Part shown: one piece after another, positions 21,808 through 33,003 of the stretch
How positions within the stretch are numbered: position 1 is the stretch's first letter
Layout: every line of letters starts with the position of its first letter
Source of the DNA: Reticulitermes speratus
Lineage: Eukaryota > Arthropoda > Insecta > Blattodea > Rhinotermitidae
Length of the DNA stretch: 64,000 nt
NCBI GenBank assembly: GCA_021186555.1
Contig: JAJKFL010000013.1
Span: forward strand, 34,562,743 to 34,626,742
Direction: 5' to 3'
Made by a program: the position numbers and the translations under genes
The notes under the pieces: model-generated
The model's input: the letters and a program-made list of their open reading frames with translations, nothing else
Told to the model about the DNA's origin: nothing
Databases searched by the model: none

Positions 21808-22376
21808 TCATTCATTCTGTAGTCTGTCTTAGATAGGTCCATAGCCTCTTCCCAAGCAAGTTCTGCACACAGTGCGATCTAGTGCGTCTTCTTTCAATTT
21901 CAAGTATCTTGTCTTTTCCTTAAGGTCATCCAGTAGCTGCTTACGTCTTCTTCTCGTCTTCCCGTTATTTCTATCCTTCCCTCTAACTTTCCTTCAATCA
22001 CGTGTTTTAGAAGGCAGTTTCTACGCAAGATGTGGACCAATCCAGTTAGCCTTTCTTCTTTTTATTGTATGTAGGATATTCCCTCTCCTCCTTGACTCTA
22101 TGTAATAGAGGAAATGTGCCTAATATCGTCCCCCTTCCTAAATTCGTCCCCTGCGATATTGATGCTGGTGACTAGTGAACTCCGACTGTTGGACATTGTG
22201 CAATACTTCATTTCTCACACGATCGGCCAACTGATCTTCTCCATTCTTCTCCAGCACCACATTTCAAAACTTTTCAGGTATTTCTGATCTACTTTTCGAA
22301 GTGCCACGTTTCAGCACCATACAAAGCTATGTTCCAAATGTAGCACTTTATTAGTATCTTCCTTAAATTAAGTCCT
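21808..22376 (-). pseudogene. LINE copy 2, 3' part
   Basis: Same family as the copy at 6.7 kb, in reverse orientation. It preserves the region from the LYGAETW-like segment (about 22320) to the 3' end (CATTCATTCTGTAGTCTGTC at 21811). It carries the same extra segment of about 83 bp (22108-22191) at the same place, flanked by near-direct repeats GACTCTATGTAATA and GACATTGTGCAATA. Frames are broken. It is 5' truncated and lacks the YADD motif. Confidence 0.85.
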
Positions 22377-22379
22377 GGA

Positions 22380-23450
22380 GTTAGTACTTTATTAGTGATG
22401 TTAAATATCCGGATTTTATTACCGGAGTGTCAGTTGGTTAGTTATGGAGGTAACAAAATTACTGCCTAAACAGTCTTAAACTTTTACTTGTGTCTGCTGA
22501 GTTGCGCGTGAGGAGTGGTGGAATAGTGGAGGATGTGATGTTCAAAACGTATAATAATAAGGGTGACGAATTACAACTGGAGTTTCTGGACCAACTGACA
22601 CATCCCTGCAACCTTTCATTCTGTTAGTGAATTCGAATGAACCACTGTGCATTTTATATGACAGTGGACACGTAAATGGACAGCAGTTTGAATGTAAATG
22701 GTTACATTATTTTAATGTATAGTTACGTAAAGCACGATACTCTTATGTTATTTATGATTCATTTGCATGGCACAGGGAGAACTGCAACTGTTTATGCAGA
22801 TTTTAATGTTGTTTGTATATGATCAAAAATGTTTATTTTGTTGGCAAGAATTGCGTTTCTGCGACTCAGATACCAAATCTATTAAAAATAAACTAAAGAT
22901 TTAGTTCGTAATGATGCCTCAAGTAATCGTCTTAAGTCTCATTTAATTAAATGTGATTAAGATAACGTCGTGCTTTTCTTTACTTAAGAAGCGTACCTAA
23001 TTTTGTGTCAGAGACAAACTAACTGTAGGCGCTTCTAATGTGTGCGCCAAGCGCAAGTCTTCTGTTTTTCTAAGTCTTTAAAGTTTCTCTCAGAATTTCC
23101 CTCTTTGTCCCTCTATCATTCATAGAAATCAATTCAAAATTGCTATCCTGAATCCAAATTAATCCCTTCCGAAAATATCAAACCCCAACTTCAGAATTTG
23201 CATAATACTAGCGCCTTGGCTATTAGACATGAGCGCATGTAGATGTAAAGGGTTGTTTTGGCGGGATAGGGGGGGGGCGGAATTAATACTCCAACCGCAT
23301 TCAAATCTATTACCACCCCCCTAATACTTCGATATATTCTTCCCGGTTGCGAACTGATTACTACTTCATTTGTTAATCTCATTGTAATTTGTTTCTGTGG
23401 ATGCAGGGTGAATCACGCAGCCTGAGGTCTCAATTATAACTTGAGGGATC
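22380..23450. other. No recognisable feature
   Basis: AT-rich, with a G-run near 23267-23277. No element was supported. Confidence 0.4.
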
Positions 23451-23469
23451 GGAATCTTTAGTCGCGCAA

Positions 23470-23716
23470 TTACTCAATACATCATGCGCTTTGTATGGAA
23501 CCCGCAGCGAACCGGAATATCACAGTTGATATGGCGACATGGCTCTGGACTGGACAGTCGGGAATTGGTAGTGATTTTGAAACCACTGCGTCCTGACCAA
23601 CTCTTGGCTCCTTACAGCCACCAGTCCAATGGGTGCCGAGGGCTTTATTCTGGCGGTAATGTGGCCAGAGTGTGAAGCTAACCACTTCAGCTTTTGCGCC
23701 GAATTTAGGGATGAGT
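23470..23716 (+). mobile_element. SINE-B copy, strongly decayed
   Basis: Body blocks GTGCCGAGGGCTTTATTCTG, GTAATGTGGCCAGAGTGTGA and AGCTAACCACTTCAGC match the SINE-B body. The head is barely recognisable. It runs into the hairpin and microsatellite that follow. Confidence 0.5.
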
Positions 23717-23766
23717 AGAGTTGTACCTTCCCCCCGCCCCCCATATATATATGGGGGGGAAGGTAC

Positions 23767-23771
<5 letters not shown>
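23717..23771. repeat. GC-rich hairpin
   Basis: Arms GAGTTGTACCTTCCCCCC and GGGGGGAAGGTACAACTC are inverted complements around CCCCCCATATATATATGGGGG. A strong cruciform or hairpin is expected. Confidence 0.75.

Positions 23772-23831
<60 letters not shown>
23769..23831 (+). repeat. (CT)16(AT)15 compound microsatellite
   Basis: Uninterrupted CT then AT dinucleotides. It produces spurious SLSLSL/YIYIYI ORFs. Confidence 0.95.
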
Positions 23832-23832
<1 letters not shown>

Positions 23833-24092
23833 TCGTATATTCATGTACTTTTTTTTTGTTTGAAAACCACAAATGTGGCGACCACGTACAAAACGTAGGT
23901 AGGCATAGGCATGAAGTTATATAATACTTGATCTTGGAGACATACTGAGTGAGATTTAACTGGTTTATTATAGAGCCTGGTTATCGTTTTTTGTGAAAGC
24001 AGGGGATTTCGTGACTGGTTGGGAACTGTGATGTTCTGAAAAGGAATTATGCTCCATGAAGATAGTCGCTGTATATTTGCATTATCTAGACC

Positions 24093-24150
24093 AGGGGTTC
24101 TCAGCCCTTCTTGCTCGGGACATAAAGCTTAGCAGTAGGCTTCGCGTCTC
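24093..24150 (+). mobile_element. hAT-like left terminus
   Basis: CAGGGGTTCTCAGCCCTTCT matches the usual hAT left end closely. The right end was not found. Confidence 0.45.
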
Positions 24151-24200
24151 AGAGTTCAGTTTTGAATTAATAATGTATTTTCTTTTAATTATTTGACTAT

Positions 24201-24500
24201 GGTAACAGGTTAAAGCAATCCCATTACAGGCCTGGGCAGACCCTTAGGGTTCCAGGAGGTTGAGGCTCCCAGATTTCTAGACAATCGGCACATGAGGGTG
24301 GTAATGTTGTTAGCCCTACGCACCGGCCGCCTTTATCCCCCAGGAAATACTCCTGGTACTCATTTCTGTTAGAGGCTGAGTCGACCCCAGGGCCATAGTG
24401 CGACCGAAAGGATTATAACAATGAAAAATTCCAATTACACCATCGGGAATCGAACCCGCGACCTTCCGGCTTGTAGCGCAGTGCCTCAACCAACTGCGCC
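24201..24500 (-). mobile_element. SINE-C, tRNA-derived, with perfect TSD
   Basis: In reverse it starts TGGCGCAGTTGGTTGAGGCA (A box), B box GGGTTCGATTCCCGATGG, body GGTCGACTCAGCCTCTAACA and GATAAAGGCGGCCGGTGCG. It ends with an AGCCTCAACCTCCTGGAACC block. The 10-bp duplication ATTTGACTAT lies at 24191-24200 and 24501-24510. Confidence 0.9.
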
Positions 24501-24510
24501 ATTTGACTAT

Positions 24511-25000
24511 TGTACACAAATTAATTGTATTGCTGTTATTAAAATATAACGAACGCTAAGAAATTAGGTACTTGTGCTAAGTGATAATATTAAAATATAA
24601 TTAATTTATTAGCTGGAAGTACCCAGTGGCTTTGCAAAAGTACAAATCTTTGAATGAAAGCTCAAAATTAAATTTAGCGGTATGTTAATGTGAACCTTGA
24701 CCTTACACATATTTTGAAAGTTCTTCAAACTGTGATCATGTTTTTGGACGACGTATCTTAAGTCAAGATAGTGGGCGTTGGAAATGGAGGCGAAAGTCGC
24801 AGATCGGGACCAGTGGAGGGTCATAGTGTAAGAGGCCAATGTTTATTATTGACTGAAGCTCCAGTGGAAGAAGAAGAAGAAGAAGCGTCTTAAGGCATGC
24901 TGTGGTTGCAGTCGACTTGGACGATTAATTTTGTGATGGCAAATGGTCATAATACTGCTTTACATAAGTGCGTCTTAGAAAATGGGAGTTACATATCCAG
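24511..25000. other. Unassigned
   Basis: Contains a short (GAA)n tract at 24868-24886. No gene was recognised. Confidence 0.4.
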
Positions 25001-25010
25001 AGCCTCATTT

Positions 25011-25690
25011 TTAAGAACTTATTTTTCCTTTTTTATTTTGATCCAGAACACGGTATTGTTTTTGAAATTGTGATGCAGTGGCTCTTCTTTTTGGTTCCCG
25101 ATGAGCTCTCCTCGAAGGCCAGCAGTCCTTAAATGTCATCAGCCAGACCTTTGACGTCAGTGTCCAGTTGGCTGTGCACCGACTGTACTTAGTCACACCC
25201 CCCAGATTGTAGCGGTCGAAGTCAAAATTTAGTTCTTCCAATGACATTTTTACGTCAGGTAGTTCAATATTTTCTTCTTTCAGAAGAAAGTTTAATGTCG
25301 GGAAAGGAGCAATCTTGTGTATTTCCATTTTCTTATTCCACAATTTTAGTTTTTTCTTTGAACGCCTTCGACTTCTTTATTAGCCCAGTCACTGTCTTAT
25401 CACGGCCTTGTGTTGAATTATTCAACTCACTGATTTCATAAGATATCCTGTATTTGAAAGACAGGCTAGTTCTAATAACCACTTTGAATTCGAGACTCTT
25501 TGAGTTAGGGGATGATGTTTCCAGACAAGAAGTTTTCGACCTCATTGCATAATACCACAACGCATTTAAGGACGTTTCCTCATGACAGCCACCTGAACTC
25601 TGAATGATAAGATGCATGAGTGTATTCGGAGCCAGTATCTGAGCACATATGTCTAAAATTCTTGTTGTCTAACGACATTGGTTTATAAAA
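25011..25690 (-). pseudogene. hAT transposase relic (ZBED5/GTF2IRD2/FAM200-like)
   Basis: Reading the minus strand from about 25630: YHSEFRWLS, a stop codon, then GNVL, which is the conserved H-T-E-V-R-W-L-S-R-G core of this hAT subfamily. About 40 codons on comes ISELNNSTQGRDKTVTGLIK then KSKAFKEK, and after a frameshift near 25340 LWNKKMEIHKIAPFPTLNFL, matching the family order LNELN..LQG..K, AF..KL.LW, FP.L. At least one stop and one frameshift break it. The catalytic domain upstream and the dimerisation domain downstream are not recognisable. Confidence 0.8.
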
Positions 25691-25747
25691 TTCACATCTA
25701 GGATGGAATTTTTTTTACAATAATACTGAATTCCTCCAGCAGCCTTC

Positions 25748-26296
25748 TAAAGCCGGGATTAGACGGCGCGTGGCTCGGCTCGTTTTACGTCATAACTGAG
25801 GTCATTGACAAAGAATCGTATTCAAACGCGCCGTGTATCCGGCCTGGCGCGGCGCGGCTTGTGATTGGGGGAGCGAGGCTCGTTGGATCGCCGCAGAAGC
25901 GGTTTTTTCACGATCCTCAAAGGGACTCGGCGCGGGCAGCTGTTGCAGCTACACGGGGCTTGCAGTCTACGCGCCAAGCCAGTCTCGTCCAAGTCTGTAT
26001 ACACTTAGGTCTGGTCTTTGTTTTCTGCTGTCGGGGTGCGCGAAGAGTGAAATTTTCTGTCCCACAATTGGTATTGGCTAGAATGGAATGGTCAAACGAG
26101 GACATTTTTAAGTTCATAGAATAGCACGACTTATTCCACAAGCCGAGCCGAACCTACCTGAGCAAGGCCGCTGGTCCGCCATTTGCCGAGCTGCGCCGCA
26201 TCGTGTAGCCAGATTGTCTTTTCTGTTCCGATTTGTTGGCCGAGCAAGTAACGTCACGTCACTCGACGAGCAGCGCGCCGTCTAATCCCGGCTTTA
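25748..26296 (+). mobile_element. CpG-rich element with perfect 23-bp TIRs, PIF/Harbinger-like
   Basis: The ends TAAAGCCGGGATTAGACGG (25748 on) and its exact complement (26274-26296) match over 23 bp. The interior is rich in CpG, unlike its surroundings. An interior frame at 26080-26124 reads MEWSNEDIFKFIE, the start of a MADF/Myb-like DNA-binding domain (usual start W-x-N-E-x-x-x-x-F-I), which PIF/Harbinger elements often carry as a second gene. A stop follows at once. A TAA beside each end could be the 3-bp TSD, but placement is ambiguous. Confidence 0.7.
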
Positions 26297-26299
26297 AGA

Positions 26300-26888
26300 G
26301 CAAGTCCTTCCTGTGTAAGAGGCAATGAAATATTTTCACGTTACTCTCGCACAAAAGCCTTGGCATACTGCAAACATTCCTCGCAGTGACGCCGGTAGAG
26401 AGATGCAATGCTCTGCACTTGCACCATCTTGGGATTTTGGCATTTAACAATTTATTAAATCAAACAAAAAACATAATGCAGTTCTGAAGTTGTAGCCTAA
26501 GGATTAAGAATTTTTATTAAATGACAACTATGTTACTCTCTTGTCCATAATTGATAATGAAAAAATGTGCTAATTTTATATAAAGGTAATGTGCACGACC
26601 TTGCAAAAGATCCTGCCGTCACTCTTGAATTACGGTGCACCATGAGTGAACAAACCGAAACACTTCTTTGCAAAACGAGTCTGCGTTTTAAAAAGCATAT
26701 CTTACCCACTTGTAATGGCGGTCACCGGTCGGCAAAACAGAAATCCTTTTTACATACCTGGTCACTCTGGATAGCGTATATGTGCTGTGAACTGTAAATC
26801 GTTACTCGCATCAGGTGTGAAATCAGCACATTTCAGTCCATCACACCTCGTGATAAAACACGCTTGTGTAAGTGAAAATTTTAATTTG
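26300..26888. other. No recognisable feature
   Basis: Short ORFs only. Confidence 0.4.
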
Positions 26889-26901
26889 TTAAAGAGGATC
26901 G

Positions 26902-27296
26902 CACTCGGTGGACTAGTGGTTAGCGTGCTCACCACTGGACCCAAGGTTTGCGGGTTCAATCCCGGCCGAGGTCGATGGATTTTTAAGGGTGATAAAAATC
27001 CGTAGCACAACTTCCTTCGGAGGGGAAGTAAAGCCGTCGGTCCTGTGTCGTAGATTTACGGCATGTAAAAGAACCTTACGGGCATGAATAGAGATGTTTC
27101 GTAAGCAAAATTCAGCGGCCATTTCTCACCCAAGTCTCCTGATTGACTACTAGATGGCTCTGGCAGTCATATCAGGATAAGTAGAACTTGTGCAGTCAGT
27201 GGACTGGTCACTCACTACAGAATGCACACCTCCAGACCAAGAAGCCTCTGAAAGGAGGCCCTATGCTCCGCAAGGAGCGACAGGAGGAAATAAAAA
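26902..27296 (+). mobile_element. SINE-D, tRNA-derived, full length with TSD
   Basis: Head GGTGGACTAGTGGTTAGCGT (A box) and B box GGGTTCAATCCCGGCC. The body contains GATAAAAATCCGTAGCAC and GTCGTAGATTTACGGCATG, and it ends GGAGGAAATAAAAAA. The target duplication AAAGAGGATCG is perfect (26891-26901 and 27297-27307). At about 395 bp it is the longest SINE here. No other copy lies in the window. Confidence 0.9.
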
Positions 27297-27334
27297 AAAG
27301 AGGATCGTTGCAACTCATCCTAAACCGCGCGTCG

Positions 27335-27370
27335 GTCTGTTTTTGAGTCGCGACCCATAGGTTGCTTATC
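27335..27370 (+). mobile_element. hAT-like right-end fragment
   Basis: GAGTCGCGACCCATAGGTTG resembles the conserved right end of hAT elements (GGGTCGCGACCCA...). Confidence 0.35.
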
Positions 27371-27592
27371 ACGTGCGATGACGTACAGAATTAATGAATC
27401 TGTTTAGTTAAAACTCGAATCCGACTTCTCTCTGCAGATCGATTTTTTTTATGTGGGGTTCCCTCATCTAATGGTCGCTGCTTGTTAATCAGTAGCAGCA
27501 TTGTACGGAGCCTGTATTTGTTTCTTTAATTATTTCTCGTATACCCCCTACATTTTCCGATACACAAACGGATGAACATCATGCACAAATGA

Positions 27593-27635
27593 AAAAATCG
27601 CACGGATTTAATTATATTTACACCGTGCGATTTTT
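27593..27635. repeat. 13-bp inverted repeat
   Basis: AAAAATCGCACGG and CCGTGCGATTTTT flank a 17-bp AT-rich loop, a clean stem-loop. It is followed by a G15 run at 27650-27664. Confidence 0.8.
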
Positions 27636-27669
27636 AACACGTATGCTTTGGGGGGGGGGGGGGGCATAA

Positions 27670-28000
27670 ATTTTTCACGCGAGAAATTAACTAAAATTAA
27701 AACGGTTGAAATGGTAGTTATATGTGAATGCGATTAGTCCCTCAAAGCCCAGTGATTACTTTATGTATTACCTGGTTTAACATCCAGTAATTCTTCATTT
27801 TGCCGAAAGAGTGTAGTTATGTATTGTATTGTTGCTGTTTTATGGGTTCTGACGAAAGTGTACGACACCTGAATTCATAGACTTCACGTAAGTTTTCCAC
27901 CGTTTGTATTAAGATTTAACACACTACTGCGTTTCGGTGACAGTGTTAATCCGTGTTTAATCACTGTGTAAATAATTATTATGTAGTAACATTCGTTTTA
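27670..28000. other. No recognisable feature
   Basis: AT-rich, nothing supported. Confidence 0.4.
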
Positions 28001-28001
28001 T

Positions 28002-28090
28002 GGCCGTGCCATGGCTTAGGCGATTAGTCTCCGGCCTCTCACCGCGGAGGCCCGGGTTCGACCCAGGTTGGTGATGCAGGCCTGCCAACA
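28002..28090 (+). mobile_element. SINE-E head fragment
   Basis: GCCGTGCCATGGCTTAGGCG (A box) and GGCCCGGGTTCGACCC (B box) match the full SINE-E at 28834. The sequence then diverges. Confidence 0.75.
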
Positions 28091-28634
28091 CAAATTCTTC
28101 AGAACAGACACGAGACAAACAGCAACACAGCAGTCGCTCTGAACTGTGGATAGAAAGCCACTGAGCAATACTACGCTGTCATGCAAATTGTCACAGGTTA
28201 AGAATTGACCTGTCCGGGTTTCGAACATCGGTGACATCAGTTTTGTTGCTACGGTTACTCCCTGAATGCTCTTCATGTTCCCATCAAAATACCCCAACCC
28301 TAGAAACTTTTCCAATTTTACAGCTTTAAATTCCAACGTGCACATCTGTACCCTCCGTTGCCAACATAGCGGAATGTGTTGTTTATTTGTTTGCCTTTGT
28401 TCCGCAACCATTGCGCTCTGTGATGTTCGAGAAGGTTGTGATAAACTGTGTATTGTTTTCGTGCATGTTGCAGCCTAGTTTCGTCATTCATGTGACCGGG
28501 ACTGTAATGACTGAAGTCACAGTGTCTGTGTGTCTGCGTCATTGTCCCCTTCTGAACAAAGTGGCCAACTTTACGGACTGTGGTATGAATGTCCCGACAC
28601 TGTACACACATCGCCATGACAACTGTTCGCTTGT

Positions 28635-28783
28635 GTATGTCTGTGGTGGACAAAAGGGCAGTGGGGCAGGATTTGCTCCGAATACTTTGGATTTCCCTTG
28701 TCACTATCTTTGCACAAGTTGTCGTTCATTCATCTATGACCGACGCTGTATAATCGTAGCAGTTGAAAGGGTCATTAAATAAA
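28635..28783 (+). mobile_element. SINE-E-like 3' fragment
   Basis: GGTGGACAAAAGGGCAGTGG resembles the SINE-E body. The end AAAGGGTCATTAAATAAATC resembles the tail of the SINE at 55.5 kb, an ending familiar from insect SINEs. ORFs of 128-131 aa on both strands here are most likely repeat sequence. Confidence 0.5.
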
Positions 28784-28833
28784 TCACTTGTCTGCCTCTC
28801 TGTCTAGATCTGAAGCCACAAACATGTCTTCTC

Positions 28834-29115
28834 GGCCGTGCCATGGCTCAGGCGGTTAGTCGCCGGCCTTCCACTGTGGAGGCCCGGGTTCGATCCCTGG
28901 TCAGTCCATGTGGAGTTTGTGGTGGACAAAGTGGCACTGGGACAGGTTTCTCTCCGAGTTGTCGGTTTTCCCCTGCCAATTTCATTCCACTGTTGCTCCA
29001 TTACTTGTAAAACTTGGTAAAAAACTGCTTATCTTCATCACAGGGTTGCACAAAAAGCCTTAAGGCTGTGGTGCGTCCGTAGCATCTGCTGCGGGGCCCT
29101 TCACCATGTAAAAAA
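28834..29115 (+). mobile_element. SINE-E, tRNA-derived, full length with perfect 14-bp TSD
   Basis: Head CATGGCTCAGGCGGTTAGTC (A box) and B box GGGTTCGATCCCTGG. Body GTGGACAAAGTGGCACTGGG and TTTCCCCTGCCAATTTC, then GTGCGTCCGTAGCATCTGC and an A-rich tail. The duplication AAACATGTCTTCTC is identical on both sides (28820-28833 and 29116-29129), so the insertion is recent. Confidence 0.93.
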
Positions 29116-29129
29116 AAACATGTCTTCTC

Positions 29130-30155
29130 TCCGTAAATATTCCAGTCTGTATATCTTTATCACAAATGTCCTCTACATCTGAATGTTTGTCTTCCCATTT
29201 CCAGTGCAAGTATGGGATAGTAAATGTGCAAAGTTGTAGCCTTACTTACATGTTATGTATTTGAGTGTGGAACTTGTTTTCTCAGCCGCGAGGAATAATA
29301 TAGGCTGAGGGTGGATTATTTTTGTAATTAATTATTCTGTTGAGAGATATTTTAATCCATTCGATGCAGCTGAGAGCAGTGTGGATGAGTGAATTTCACT
29401 TTTAAAAGCTGGACATTTTTCGACGTAACTTGAAGTCCTTTTCAGGGACTACAGTTAATGCATAAAATTACTAAATTAAGCTTGTTAATTAATTACATTG
29501 ATTATTTATTTATTCTCTTGAATTTAAGAGGGGTTTTCTTGTCTTTGTTAGGTAATTAAAATTTTAAGAATTTTGAGATTAGAAATGTTGTCGTGTTTTT
29601 GCTTTGAACGATCTTTTTTTTTATTCACTCTAAGTGGTTATTGCAGTGATTTCTGTTTTGCGTAGTCTTCCTTTGGTACTCTGTGCACAGTACAGTGATT
29701 CGGGCTTCAAAATCTAATATTACATTATCAGCATTGCTGTCAGTTGCATTAGGCTGATTAAAATGTATTACCTCATAGATTTAGGTTGTTCAGGACAAAG
29801 CATAGGGGAGAATATTTGGACGTCAGAGAGAGGAGTGACAGGAAGATGGGGAAAATCGTATAATGAATGTACACTGATATCAATGCGTATAGATATACTT
29901 CGATCGCAGTGATGATAATTCTGTTTTGCATGCAAAAGACAGAGGCTTTGAAGATTACAGATGTACGTACACTCCTCTATGGACCATAATCTCTAATGTC
30001 AACTATTTACTAATGCAGTAGAAGAAAACGAAAATAAATTAGATTTACTGTGGCTACAGTAAGAAGCAGCCAAAATGGTCTCGAAATAATTTGCTGTATT
30101 AAGTGAAATACGTCTATTGATTACCGGATACTAATTTTGGCTAATCGGTTCCATT
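29130..30155. other. Mostly unassigned
   Basis: Around 29970 a frame reads RTLLYG, reminiscent of the LINE motif before E-x-W. It may belong with the relic that follows but is too weak to call. Confidence 0.3.
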
Positions 30156-30159
30156 TGCA

Positions 30160-30335
30160 AGATAGGGGAAAGCTTGGAGAAGAGAGACCGCTTGGAAGAT
30201 CTGGGCGTAGAAGGGAGGATAATATTAAAATGATCTTAAATACTATTGGAGTTAGTAGTAGACTGGATTTATCTGGCTAAGGATAGGGACACGCGGTGGG
30301 CCCTCGTGAACACTGTAATAGACCCTCAACAAAAT
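30160..30335 (+). pseudogene. LINE tail relic of a second family
   Basis: Frame one reads RPLGRSGRRREDNIKMILNT, then a frameshift gives WIYLAKDRDTRWALVNTVID. This is the usual C-terminal order of insect endonuclease-RT LINEs (GRPRRRWEDNIKMDL, then W..LAQDR..WR..V). It differs from the 6.7-kb family, which ends GRRGRRRK..LDDLKE. Confidence 0.65.
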
Positions 30336-30569
30336 TCGCTTAAATTATTGACTGGTTCAGGAACTATCAGCTTGTCAAGTATGCTATCCATAAAGTTAGT
30401 TAATTAGTTTGCCGTGAAGAAGAGAGAAGGGCCATTTCCCGAACTGGACTTGAGCACATGCCAGAGAAGTAAAAGAACATAGCGATAAAGAAAAGTGGAG
30501 ATGGAACGGTATTTTAACAACAGTTTCAGTTTAACTGTTTATCCGTTAATGGGCGAGGCATGTGGCACA

Positions 30570-30671
30570 CATGGGACAAAATATAAATGTATACTTGGTT
30601 TGGTGGAAAGGCCTGAATGGTGACCAAGCCGGGATTCGAAACAGACATCTTCCCAGTAGCGTTACCGCCAC
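30570..30671 (-). mobile_element. tRNA-like SINE head, separate family
   Basis: In reverse: CAGGTTGGTGTGGCGGTAAC, then TCTGTTTCGAATCCCGG (B box) and CTTGGTCACCATTCAGGCC. Similar weak heads occur at 36545-36620 and 44140-44225. Confidence 0.5.
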
Positions 30672-30965
30672 ACCAACCTGTAAAAAGAGGTGAAGTTTTC
30701 CTTTTCCACGCCATGTGTGCGTATAGGGGGGTGCATAGTTATAGCTCCACTCATTCTTAATCTCGGCTTTAGTTGGAGGTGAGTGGTTAACTTCACATCC
30801 CGGCTTTATTACCACCGGCAAAGAGCTCCAGTGTCCATTCAGTAGTAGTCTGGATGGACCACCACAGCCGGCCTGAACATTTTGGAGAAAAAAATCTCTT
30901 ACCCTTACCGGGATTCGAACCCCGGACCGTCCAACCCGTAGGCGTAGTGGCTGTGCCGACTATGG
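30672..30965 (-). mobile_element. SINE-B copy, nearly full
   Basis: In reverse: GTCGGCACAGCCACTACGCC, B box CGGGGTTCGAATCCCGG, body GGTGGTCCATCCAGAC, GGTAATAAAGCCGGGATGTG, AGCTATAACTATGCACC, ending CATGGCGTGGAAAAGGAAAA. It abuts another SINE head. Confidence 0.85.
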
Positions 30966-30969
30966 ATGT

Positions 30970-32190
30970 TCGGACCACAAAGTGGTGGCGTTGTGATTGT
31001 TCAAAGAGAGGAATTCTGAAGGTATGGGCTTTATGCAATGTTTAATGGAAACCATCAATTCGCTAAAATGTATGAAGCGCACGCGGGAACAAACAGCAGA
31101 GCGTAGGAGGCGGTTTTAGGTTTTGTTTTTCTGGAATCAAACTAAAAGCACATTATTTCCACGGACTGCTGAATTTTCCATACAAACACCGGTATAAATA
31201 TTGAAACTGATTGGTTATTCACCCAAAACAATGATCATGGTTGCGTGCATGCTCGCCTTTTATTTCAGCGGTGTGGAACCAGTATTTGTTAACAGTGAGT
31301 GCATCCCGTACATTGTTTCTGAATCCACTTGCGTCAGCCAGCAGCTCTGCAGTTAAAACCTGCCATCTGACTTCAATCATTATCGGTCAGCGTGCAAAGC
31401 ACAGGGAAAATGTAATCGTATCTATGACTCAATCTTGTATGATCTAATGATCGATATATTAAAAGCCGAAACTTTTATTGCAGATGTTCGTTTCGACATA
31501 TGTTTTCATTTTCGTATTTTCACGACACTATATAAAACAGTCCGAATATGAAGCTATAATCCGTACACGATATTTGACTCACGTATTTAATTTATTTAAC
31601 AACGTTTTCCAGCTGCATGGATTGGATAACGCCGAATAGAAGGACCATGAAATTGTAGTAATGTTGAAGAAAGCGGCCATTTGTAATACATGTCCAGCAT
31701 GTATTTAGACGGTTTTCGCAAAAACGGTTTTTTCTTTCGCCAAGAATCAATTTATTTAGACGTGGTTTGTTTAAAATACTCTCAGTAGTTTCAGATCAGT
31801 GGTTCTAAAACTATGCTAAGCAGATCCAGGGTATCTGCCAAACCTAATCTAATGAGAAAGAAGAAGTTTAATTAATATCAGTTATCACGGCTGCCAGTAA
31901 ACTGTACAGCCATATTTACGAAATCCCCTGCAGAGTAATGGTCCAAAGAATTGAAGACAATGAAATTCTTGAAGCAGTAGTTTGTGAATTACAGTGACCG
32001 CGAACATTAGCTACGACGGATGAATTCAGGTCGTTTACACTACCCTTCCTTATGTTCCATTACGTTCTTCTTTGATTTTAAATTGCAAGCAAGTTCCGTT
32101 ACTCTTTTGTTATTCATACCGTGCATATTCTAATAATTAATACATTAACCAACTTATGCACTTAATAAAATACATTCCGAAGTATAAACC
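30970..32190. other. Mostly unassigned
   Basis: A hAT-like left end (CAGTGGTTCTAAAACTATGC) begins near 31798. No right end and no gene were found. Confidence 0.35.
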
Positions 32191-32197
32191 TCCTATA

Positions 32198-32241
32198 AAC
32201 TCCTACATGTTTCGGAACCGAGGTGTCTTCATCAGGGAGTT
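32198..32241 (-). ncRNA. Hammerhead-like motif H6, intact cores and 6-bp stem I
   Basis: Minus strand: stem I AACUCC, core CUGAUGA, a stem II with two mismatches (GACACC/GGUUCC), GAAA, CAUG, UA, stem I partner GGAGUU. Both cores and stem I are perfect. The weak stem II is the only defect. Confidence 0.65.
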
Positions 32242-32244
32242 GTT

Positions 32245-32875
32245 GTAACAATGGAGTATAAGGCCAGCAGGCTTAACTAGGTGTTGTGTCATAGTTAATA
32301 TATTAATTTTCATACTTTTAGTTTTTAAAAATATTGTTTGTGGTTCTGAGAACCCGTCAAGTGTTTTTCTAGAATTGAAAGGGCTTCGCAGTGAAAGGAA
32401 AAGTATTACACGCACTGGTTCAGACTACACTGACCTACCTAACATGACACTGGACCGCTGCACATTCGCCCAAAAAGGGCAGAAGAAATTCATTCCATGA
32501 AACTTAAAGATGCTTTTGAGTGTTCTTCTTTACTTGGAGAATGTTCACGAACTAAGCCATTTGTATGGAGTAAGGACGTGTTAGGAGCAGCAGATTTCTT
32601 TATTGGAGCAGAGAATGTGGCGTGTATTGGAAATAGGTTTACATTTATTTCTCTGGATTTCCCATGAGGCCCACTGCGCTGTTTTATCAGTAGGATTCTG
32701 CGCGTGCGCGAAGGAAATAATTCCCGTTTGATTGAATTTCTCGATACAGGGTGTGAAAACAGCGAGCAGATCCTTCTGTCTGTAGCACATCTGTTATTAC
32801 TATTATTGTATTCATTCTTTCGGATGCGGTTACGTAATGGGGAACTTCACGACTTATACAGCTCGTTTAGCATTG
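32245..32875. other. No recognisable feature
   Basis: Short ORFs only. Confidence 0.4.
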
Positions 32876-32877
32876 TT

Positions 32878-32998
32878 AAAGGTAAAGTTGTAACTGCTTA
32901 ATTAACCACCTCGCTGTGACATATACGGGGATTCGAGGTATAGTTCCTTTTTTGGCTTTGGACTAGGTGGAGGTGAGCACCATCCCCAGTTCAGGTTG
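32878..32998 (-). mobile_element. SINE-B 3' fragment
   Basis: AAAGGTAAAGTTGTAACTGC, then GATTCGAGGTATAGTTCC and GGACTAGGTGGAGGTGAGC, the reversed 3' half of SINE-B. It is joined directly to a LINE relic. Confidence 0.6.
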
Positions 32999-33003
32999 TG
33001 CTA

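Noticed and set aside
23482-23924. ORFs across the CT/AT microsatellite
   Set aside because: SLSLSL and YIYIYI runs are direct translations of dinucleotide repeats.
28318-28782. Paired ORFs of 128 and 131 aa on opposite strands
   Set aside because: Both strands open over the same stretch bounded by SINE-E-like pieces; most likely repeat-derived.
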